From Spirochaetales bacterium (lineage in GTDB: Bacteria > Spirochaetota > Spirochaetia > SZUA-6 > DRHE01), in the NCBI GenBank assembly GCA_023136785.1, contig JAGLQP010000024.1, positions 1-11,379 on the forward strand: a DNA stretch of 11,379 nucleotides. Reading direction: 5' to 3'. Positions 6,438 to 11,379 of the stretch are shown here, one piece after another. The notes below the pieces were generated by a model. The model was given only the letters and a program-made list of their open reading frames with translations, was not told the DNA's origin and searched no databases. How positions within the stretch are numbered: position 1 is the stretch's first letter; every line of letters starts with the position of its first letter. A program made the translations under genes and the position numbers.

Positions 6438-7105
6438 GCCCACCGCCTGCTTCCGAACAGCCATTCGAGGAAATCATCGATACGCTGCGGGCATTCCTGC
6501 GGGGTTCCCGCCTTCCCTCGGTCTCGGAAGTGGCGCAGCGGATGCCCGATCCCTTCCACATCCTGGTATCCACCATGATCTCCCTGCGCACCAAGGACGA
6601 GGTTACCTCCGCCTCCTCGAAACGGCTGTTGGCCCGGGCTCCGGACCCGAAAAAACTGGCGGAGCTCTCCGAGGCAGAGATCGCGAAGCTGATCTACCCG
6701 GCCGGCTTCTACAACACCAAGGCAAAAAACCTGAAATCCGCGGCCAAGACCTTGGTATCCCGCTGCGGCGGACGGGTGCCCGAGAGCATGGAGAAGCTGC
6801 TCGAGCTGCCCGGGGTGGGACGAAAGACGGCCAATTTGGTGCGAAATCTGGGCTATGGCCTTGACGGGATCTGCGTGGACACCCACGTACACCGTATCGC
6901 CAATCGGCTCGGCTGGGTACAGACAACAACACCGGAACAGACCGAAAGTGCGTTGGAGGAAGTCCTGCCGCAGAAGTACTGGATACCGATCAATGAGCTT
7001 CTCGTGCGCTTTGGGCAAACCCTCTGCAATCCTGTCAGTCCGGTCTGCTCCCGCTGTCCGATCTACGAGCACTGCCCCCGGATCGGGGTCAAACGCTCCC
7101 GGTAG
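6434..7105 (+). CDS. nth: Endonuclease III, base-excision repair DNA glycosylase/AP lyase
   Basis: Removes oxidised pyrimidines and nicks abasic sites. It has 223 residues; E. coli Nth has 211. The helix-hairpin-helix is LPGVGRKTANLV (125-136), with catalytic Lys131, and the catalytic Asp149 sits in VDTHVHRI. The [4Fe-4S] cluster loop is complete: Cys198-X6-Cys205-X2-Cys208-X5-Cys214. The N-terminal MISLRTKDEVT (48-58) has Arg where E. coli Nth has its intercalating Gln41; this form is common in archaeal-type and some bacterial Nth proteins. A Pro-rich extension of about ten residues precedes the domain. The TTG start overlaps the ispF stop and is supported by a good Shine-Dalgarno. It is the last gene of the coupled unit; I see no clear terminator for this strand in the following 59 bases. 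Confidence 0.95.
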   Translation: MSPPPASEQPFEEIIDTLRAFLRGSRLPSVSEVAQRMPDPFHILVSTMISLRTKDEVTSASSKRLLARAPDPKKLAELSEAEIAKLIYPAGFYNTKAKNLKSAAKTLVSRCGGRVPESMEKLLELPGVGRKTANLVRNLGYGLDGICVDTHVHRIANRLGWVQTTTPEQTESALEEVLPQKYWIPINELLVRFGQTLCNPVSPVCSRCPIYEHCPRIGVKRSR

Positions 7106-7123
7106 AGATTTTCAAGAGAAAAG

Positions 7124-7161
7124 AAAAAAGTTCTAGAGGGTATTCCGTCTGCGGCGATACC
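7124..7161 (-). terminator. Weak candidate terminator for the pheS-pheT-kinase operon
   Basis: Between convergent nth and the kinase gene, GGTAT (7139-7143) can pair with ATACC (7157-7161), with an inner CCG/CGG pair over a four-base loop and small unpaired bases between. On the minus strand this is followed, after nine bases, by a T6 run (7129-7124). The distance from stem to T-run is longer than in a classic rho-independent terminator, so the call is tentative. Confidence 0.3.
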
Positions 7162-7164
7162 GGA

Positions 7165-7653
7165 TCAAAACTTGTATCCGAACTTCCGCAGCATCTCTTT
7201 GCGGGCCTGCTTGTCTTGCGAACCTTCAACTCCCTTTGGAGCGAATCCGTCCACGACCCCGACGATGCCCCGTCCCTGATCGGTCTCCACGACCAGCACC
7301 TGAAGGGGGTTGGCCGTGGCACAGAAGATCCGGGCCACCTCCTGGCAGGCCTTGATCTGATTGAGCACGTTGATGGGAAAGGCTTTGCGCAGTATCAGGT
7401 AGAAACTGTGACCCGCTCCTACCTGGCGTGCACATTCGGCAGCCTGCTCGACGAGCTTCTCATCGTTTCCCTCGGTCCTGATCAGGCAGGGGCCGGAGGC
7501 TTCACAGAAGGCCAGTCCATACTCGACTCCAGGAACCGAGGAGTTCATGATCTCGGCAACATCCTCCACCGTCTTGATGAAGTGGGATTGACCGACGATG
7601 ATGTTGCAACCATCCTCCCACTTCAGGCGTACCCCCTGAACCTCTAAAGCCAT
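7165..7653 (-). CDS. DUF355 family protein (annotated 'adenosine-specific kinase')
   Basis: A 162-residue protein matching the small DUF355 family, best known from archaea and thermophiles and named adenosine-specific kinase after a Pyrobaculum structure with a bound adenosine nucleotide. Enzymatic activity is poorly established. Recognisable family blocks are GLAFCEASGPCLIRTEGND (46-64), GAGHSFYLILRKAFPINVLN (79-98), VARIFCATANPLQVLVVET (106-124) and GRGIVGVVDGFAPKGVE (127-143). The length is normal. The C-terminus (DKQARKEMLRKFGYKF) is charged and helical. ATG 7653 has a strong Shine-Dalgarno, GGGAGGT (complement of 7658-7664), lying inside the end of pheT; only two bases separate the pheT stop from this start. 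It is therefore the third gene of the phenylalanyl-tRNA synthetase operon. The link to PheRS is unexplained: the enzyme's by-product is AMP, so a nucleotide-binding or nucleotide-salvage role is conceivable but speculative. Confidence 0.9.
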   Translation of the reverse strand: MALEVQGVRLKWEDGCNIIVGQSHFIKTVEDVAEIMNSSVPGVEYGLAFCEASGPCLIRTEGNDEKLVEQAAECARQVGAGHSFYLILRKAFPINVLNQIKACQEVARIFCATANPLQVLVVETDQGRGIVGVVDGFAPKGVEGSQDKQARKEMLRKFGYKF

Positions 7654-7655
7654 GA

Positions 7656-9371
7656 CTACCTCCCTTCGCTATCCCTTTCAAGAATGGCATCCAGCTCGAT
7701 TTCCCCTGCCGCTGTGGGTTGCTGGATCCCCCAATTCTCCAATACAACCGGATGTATCTCTCCAACCACGCCGATTCTCCTGCCTTTGTAGAGCACCGCT
7801 CCGAGCCTTCCAGAAACGAAGCGGGGATCCTCCACAGGCTCCAGAGCATACTCCCGGGAAAGGTAGAAAAATACGGCGGAGAGGTGGGAGTTCACATCGT
7901 TGAAACTCGCCTCCCGGTCGCAGAACAGAAAGCCTAGGCGAGTCACCGTACGGGAACCGTAGTTCTCCCTGTCGTCGAGATAGGCCACGTTGCCGACCTC
8001 GAAGATGCGGTGGGGGTACACGGCGTTGGAGGAAACCGACTCGGAGTTCAGCAGGTTCGGCAGCTGGGAGTTGCGCAAGCATTCGTAGCTTTCGCTCATC
8101 GGATTGGCGATTTCGATTACTTTTTCACCGCTCATATTCATGCGTTCCACGAAATCCCGACGGGATCCGAGGTAGCTGTAGATCATCTCCTGGTATCCCA
8201 GACCGACCAGGATTTCCCGCACCTCCCTGCTGAAAATTTCGATCTCCGACAGCCGTCCCACCGTGAAGTCTTCCGGCCATACCGGCTCGAAACTGTCCAT
8301 GCCCCGGCCGATCATGACCTCCTCGATCACGTCCGCGGGATGAAGAAAGTCGTTGCGGTACGGCGGCGGGCTTACCGTGAGCGTATTCCCCGAACGGGTG
8401 ACCGGATTGCCCATTCTACGAACGCTATCCTCAGCCTCTTCAGCCGAGATCTCTTCACCCAACAGGCGGGATGCTTCAGAGACCACCAAGGAGACGGGTT
8501 TCTGGAAGTAATAAGGGGTGACCAGCTCCTGTCCGTAGGCAGTGTCGAAGGGATAGACAATCCTGACCGGCAGAATTTCATAACCCAAGTCGGCAAAATC
8601 GCAGGCTACGATCGAACAGGCTACCAGCAAACTGTCCAGATCCGGACCGGTCAGCTCAATGAAGTGGTGGGAATCCCCGATTTCAACCGCCCCGAGGTGG
8701 GCGCTGTTGATGATGGGGGGAAAGCTCAAAGTCTGTCCCTGATCATCCTCCAGGTAGGGAAAGCGGTCGAAGTTTTCCACGATCCAACCGAACTCCACCC
8801 CTTTGGGATGAGTCTTGAGGATTTCTCGAAGGGACATCTCCCAGCTGTAATCCAGGGGGATAAAGCGGGTCTTTTCGGGATCCGCCGCCCGGTAATGCAC
8901 CGGAAATTTCATCAAATCGGCCCGGTACACCCCCATGGCAATGGTGCTTCGCTTGCGGCCGTAGTTCCAGCACAGCTTCTCCTGGGAGTTGATCATGTCC
9001 ACCAGGATCGCTTCGGTCATCGGAACCCCCCGGGCGATGAAAGCTGCGATATACGGGCGTATATCTCTCAAACCCTTGTCCACCTGGATGATCCGCTCGC
9101 CTGTCTGTTGAACGCTCCCCTCTTTGGACAGGAAGGTATACTCTGGGATCTTCCCGTCCTGGTAGACGCGCAGCTGGCGGACCAGTCCGGGCCCGGACCA
9201 GAGATCCGGTCTGTTGGTATCGTTGAGCTCGATTCTGAGGTTGTTCTCCTCCGGCTGCCAGTCGTCTATCTCCGCCTTGGCCACGGTGAGAAGCTCAGTC
9301 AGTTCTTCACGGCTGGGCCTGGTTCCGAGCATTTCGAAGAAGGTCTTTTCCTGCAATTCGATCTTCGGCAT
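7656..9371 (-). CDS. pheT: Phenylalanyl-tRNA synthetase beta subunit, archaeal/eukaryotic type
   Basis: Structural and editing subunit of the (alpha-beta)2 PheRS. It has 571 residues against about 800 in typical bacteria: it lacks the N-terminal EMAP-like tRNA-binding domain and the C-terminal FDX-ACB domain, as in archaeal/eukaryotic PheRS. Visible elements are LNDTNRPDLWSGPGLVRQLR (49-68), the B3/B4 editing region with SFPPIINSAHLG (216-227), and the B5 domain around VSPPPYRNDFLHPADVIEEV (333-352). A catalytic-like core follows (PMSESYECLRNSQLPNLL, then HRIFEVGNV). ATG 9371 follows AAGGAGAT (complement of 9377-9384) with good spacing; the pheS stop lies three bases upstream of the ATG. A strong Shine-Dalgarno for the downstream kinase gene is embedded in its last codons. 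Confidence 0.95.
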   Translation of the reverse strand: MPKIELQEKTFFEMLGTRPSREELTELLTVAKAEIDDWQPEENNLRIELNDTNRPDLWSGPGLVRQLRVYQDGKIPEYTFLSKEGSVQQTGERIIQVDKGLRDIRPYIAAFIARGVPMTEAILVDMINSQEKLCWNYGRKRSTIAMGVYRADLMKFPVHYRAADPEKTRFIPLDYSWEMSLREILKTHPKGVEFGWIVENFDRFPYLEDDQGQTLSFPPIINSAHLGAVEIGDSHHFIELTGPDLDSLLVACSIVACDFADLGYEILPVRIVYPFDTAYGQELVTPYYFQKPVSLVVSEASRLLGEEISAEEAEDSVRRMGNPVTRSGNTLTVSPPPYRNDFLHPADVIEEVMIGRGMDSFEPVWPEDFTVGRLSEIEIFSREVREILVGLGYQEMIYSYLGSRRDFVERMNMSGEKVIEIANPMSESYECLRNSQLPNLLNSESVSSNAVYPHRIFEVGNVAYLDDRENYGSRTVTRLGFLFCDREASFNDVNSHLSAVFFYLSREYALEPVEDPRFVSGRLGAVLYKGRRIGVVGEIHPVVLENWGIQQPTAAGEIELDAILERDSEGR

Positions 9372-9374
9372 GGT

Positions 9375-10931
9375 TTATCTCCTTCTCCGCAGGCGTACCT
9401 GTTCGATATCCGCGGTAAACAGATCCCGAAGGTCGTTTAGGCCCAGGGCAACCAGGGCCATGCGGTCGATACCCAGACCCCAGGCCAGGACGGGTACCTC
9501 GATTCCGAGGGGCTTGGTCACTTCGGGGCGAAAGATGCCCGATCCGCCCAACTCGAACCAACCCAGTTCGGGATGGCGGATGTGGATCTCCACGGATGGT
9601 TCGGTAAAGGGGAAATACCCGGGGACGAACTTGAACTCCTTGGCGCCCGCCACCTCCACGGCGAACATCTTGAGCAGGCCCAGCAGGGTCTTCAAATTGA
9701 CACTCTCCCCCAGGGCTATGCCTTCGGTCTGGTAGAAGTCTGCCAGATGGGTGGCGTCGACCTTGTCGTAGCGGAAGCAGCGCACCACGCCGAAGTAACG
9801 TCCCGGCACCTTGGCCCGCGGCAGGGCTTTGGCGGACAGCACCGTTCCCTGACTGCGCAGGATCATCCGCCTGGTAAAATCTCTGTCAAAGGGATATCGC
9901 CAACCCAGGCTGCCCGTTGTCCAGCCGTTCTCGTGGCAGGCGGCGACCTGGTCGAGGTAGGGCTGCTCAATCTCCTTGGCATGGGTTGGATTCTTCACGT
10001 AGTAGACATCGTGGATGTCCCTGGCGGCATGGAACTGGGGCATAAACAGGGCATCGCAGTTCCAGAACTCCGTCTCCAGAAGGGGTCCGTCGAACTCTTC
10101 AAACCCCAGGGCGTTCAGCTTGTCCTTCAAATCCTCCAGAAACTCTACGTAAGGATTTTTTCGTCCCAAAAGTACGCGCAGAGGTGGCGTGTTGATGTTG
10201 TAGCTGCGGAAGGTCGCGCTCTTCCACTTTTCGCTGCGCAGCAGCTCGGGAGTGATCTGTCCGATCTCCTCGCCGGTCATACCGAGAGCTCGGAGTTCCT
10301 TGGCCGCCTGCAGTCCCGCCGGAGTCAGCCGGTAGCTGACTTGCTCCCGATCCACCACCCGAAACATCCCCCTGTCGGCGCCCCGTTTCCGGCTCAAGGG
10401 ACGAATCAGTGTCTTCTGCGCTTCGGATAGATCCTGTTCCGGAACGGTCTCCAGGTCATCGAAAAGCTCGAGCAGCTCCCGGGTGTTCTCAGAACCACTC
10501 CGGGCTGACTCTACCTTGAGGATCACCTGCTTGGCTTCGTTCATAGCCAACAACCCGGCCTTGGCCAGGGCACCGTAGGCCGAACCCACGTCTTTGTTCT
10601 CTAAACCGAGCTTGTTCGTGATCTCCGGCAGGGTCAGCGAACCTTGCTTGCGGACACTGCGGACAAGTTCCATTACCCGCTCTTCCGGAGTACCGCGCTC
10701 CTTGTACTCCCGGCCCAGATCGGTAATCGAATATTCGGTGCTCATCCTCCTCTCGGTTTCCTCGATCAGCTGCTTGGCCGTAAGCCAAGAGAAGGCCTGG
10801 TTGCTCTGCCCCGGTTTGTATCCCAGTTCCTCCTGCACGCGATCCGGGGTGACGGATTCGTCTTTCCCGAAATGCAGCAAAACGCGAATCTCAAGAGGAT
10901 GGAGTTCTTTGATCAGCTGTTCACGTTCCAT
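9375..10931 (-). CDS. pheS: Phenylalanyl-tRNA synthetase alpha subunit, archaeal/eukaryotic type
   Basis: Catalytic subunit that charges tRNA-Phe; 518 residues compared with about 330-350 in ordinary bacteria. Residues 1 to about 230 are the extended N-terminus, predicted winged-helix DNA/RNA-binding modules: residues 1-80 with LHPLEIRVLLHF and SITDLGREYKERG, about 82-140 with LTLPEITNKLG, and a further one to about 215. The class II catalytic core follows. MPQFHAARD (298-306) is the equivalent of the family's MPQxHPAR. Motif 2 is GRYFGVVRCFRYDKVDATH (377-395), leading into DFYQTEG, and motif 3 is WGLGIDRM (484-491). ELGGSGIFRPEV (460-471) is the usual Phe-pocket region. The C-terminus is Arg-rich. 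The start is ATG 10931; upstream in-frame codons reach a stop quickly and the Shine-Dalgarno is weak. It is the first gene of pheS-pheT-kinase. Confidence 0.95.
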   Translation of the reverse strand: MEREQLIKELHPLEIRVLLHFGKDESVTPDRVQEELGYKPGQSNQAFSWLTAKQLIEETERRMSTEYSITDLGREYKERGTPEERVMELVRSVRKQGSLTLPEITNKLGLENKDVGSAYGALAKAGLLAMNEAKQVILKVESARSGSENTRELLELFDDLETVPEQDLSEAQKTLIRPLSRKRGADRGMFRVVDREQVSYRLTPAGLQAAKELRALGMTGEEIGQITPELLRSEKWKSATFRSYNINTPPLRVLLGRKNPYVEFLEDLKDKLNALGFEEFDGPLLETEFWNCDALFMPQFHAARDIHDVYYVKNPTHAKEIEQPYLDQVAACHENGWTTGSLGWRYPFDRDFTRRMILRSQGTVLSAKALPRAKVPGRYFGVVRCFRYDKVDATHLADFYQTEGIALGESVNLKTLLGLLKMFAVEVAGAKEFKFVPGYFPFTEPSVEIHIRHPELGWFELGGSGIFRPEVTKPLGIEVPVLAWGLGIDRMALVALGLNDLRDLFTADIEQVRLRRRR

Positions 10932-10945
10932 TAGTAACCCATAGA

Positions 10946-10972
10946 ACTAAAGATTTGCTAAACCCTTGTCAA
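10946..10972 (-). promoter_or_regulatory. Promoter of the pheS-pheT-kinase operon
   Basis: On the minus strand a perfect -35 TTGACA (10972-10967) is followed after 15 bases by TTTAGT (10951-10946), four of six matches to the -10 consensus; TAGTTC at 17 bases is a poorer alternative. It lies in the 44-base gap between the HD-domain gene stop and the pheS ATG, so the synthetase operon can be transcribed independently. No attenuator, leader peptide or T-box fits in the remaining short leader. Confidence 0.55.
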
Positions 10973-10975
10973 GAC

Positions 10976-11379
10976 TTACAGCTTGAGCTCTTTTTCGAAA
11001 CGGGAAATCGCCTGGTCGAGAAACTCAATTCTCTTCTCCGCCAGCTTCCGGCTCCCGGGAAAATAGAACCGGTCCGCGTACCCTCGCCAGCGTTTCAGCA
11101 GATCGATTACCTCTCCCATGGTTTTGAGATGATGCCAAAAAAACGAACCGATCGACAACCTGACAAGGCCCACCGCACCGATGGTTTCCAGGAGATTGGA
11201 ATCATGAAGGAGCTTACCCTCGATGGAGACCTCTTCGGCCTCTTCCCCTGGCATGTGATGCAGAATGGCTTCGTACACGGCATCGATCTTGCCGGGGGTG
11301 AAGCCGGTCTCCCCGAGAATCGCCCTGGCTTTCTCCGCTGAGCTCGCCGGATGTCCCGTGCTCATCTCTATGTCGTGGA
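10976..11379 (-). CDS. HD-domain phosphohydrolase-like protein, C-terminal part (start outside window)
   Basis: The minus-strand frame is open to the window edge. Reading upstream of an internal Met (11365), the in-frame codons spell His-Asp-Ile-Glu (11377-11366), a typical HD metal-binding doublet. An ATG call at 11365 would cut the active site off. Downstream are features of HD-superfamily hydrolases: AEKARAILGETGF, a second-His region AILHHMPGEE, and KLLHDSNLLETIGAVGLVR, matching the common 'hDADkLdaiGaiGiaR' segment with its metal-binding Asp. The C-terminal 65 residues are helical (WHHLKTMGEVIDLLKRW, RIEFLDQAISRFEKELKL). About 134 residues are visible and N-terminal sequence, including the first metal His, is missing. 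The substrate is unknown: such proteins act on nucleotides or other phosphate esters. It ends 44 bases before pheS on the same strand, so partial read-through into the synthetase operon is possible. Confidence 0.78.
   Translation of the reverse strand, partial: HDIEMSTGHPASSAEKARAILGETGFTPGKIDAVYEAILHHMPGEEAEEVSIEGKLLHDSNLLETIGAVGLVRLSIGSFFWHHLKTMGEVIDLLKRWRGYADRFYFPGSRKLAEKRIEFLDQAISRFEKELKL

Noticed and set aside
7106..7123. TTTTC-AAGA-GAAAA hairpin after nth
   Set aside because: The stem is almost all A-T and no T-run follows, so it is not a convincing terminator.
8010..9440. Plus-strand open frame of 476 residues opposite pheT
   Set aside because: It is the antisense shadow of a well-supported pheT (mirror-frame His/Gln/Asp-rich composition), without a ribosome binding site or recognisable domain.

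Overview
The window looks like a chromosomal stretch from a free-living, moderately GC-rich spirochaete (Spirochaetales-like). The best taxonomic clue is the phenylalanyl-tRNA synthetase pair. Both subunits are of the archaeal/eukaryotic type, with a short beta subunit lacking the bacterial tRNA-binding and anticodon-binding domains, and an alpha subunit with a long winged-helix-like N-terminus. This is a known peculiarity of spirochaetes among bacteria. The taxon is inferred; no rRNA or marker protein was searched. Coding density is very high, no gene-free stretch exceeds about 110 bases, and I see no tRNA, rRNA, CRISPR or mobile element.

Layout. (1) Bases 1-3739, plus strand, look like one operon with 22-32 base gaps: the 3' part of a polyprenyl diphosphate synthase, a rhomboid intramembrane protease, an unrecognised exported 222-residue protein, and an OppA-like family 5 substrate-binding protein without an adjacent permease. 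(2) Bases 3736-4449, minus strand: a TVP38/TMEM64 (VTT) membrane protein, convergent with the binding protein and sharing a CTAG palindrome in which both genes stop. (3) Bases 4485-7105, plus strand: a strong sigma-70-type promoter followed by carD-ispD-ispF-nth. All three junctions are stop/start overlaps (TTGA, ATGA, TTGA), so the four genes are almost certainly translationally coupled. (4) Bases 10972-7165, minus strand: a promoter followed by pheS-pheT and a DUF355 'adenosine-specific kinase', packed with 2-3 base gaps. (5) At the right edge, minus strand: the C-terminal part of an HD-domain phosphohydrolase-like protein whose HD doublet sits at the very end of the window.

How they fit together. 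Prenyl synthase, IspD and IspF are isoprenoid enzymes in two neighbouring plus-strand units. CarD is a transcription-initiation factor that binds RNA polymerase; here it carries a histone-H1-like Lys/Ser/Thr/Ala N-terminal tail. Nth is base-excision repair. The pheS-pheT-kinase operon combines three proteins of archaeal affinity and is the most interesting assemblage. Most of the window is housekeeping or conserved accessory content, and I do not see convincing evidence for a wholly new multi-gene system.
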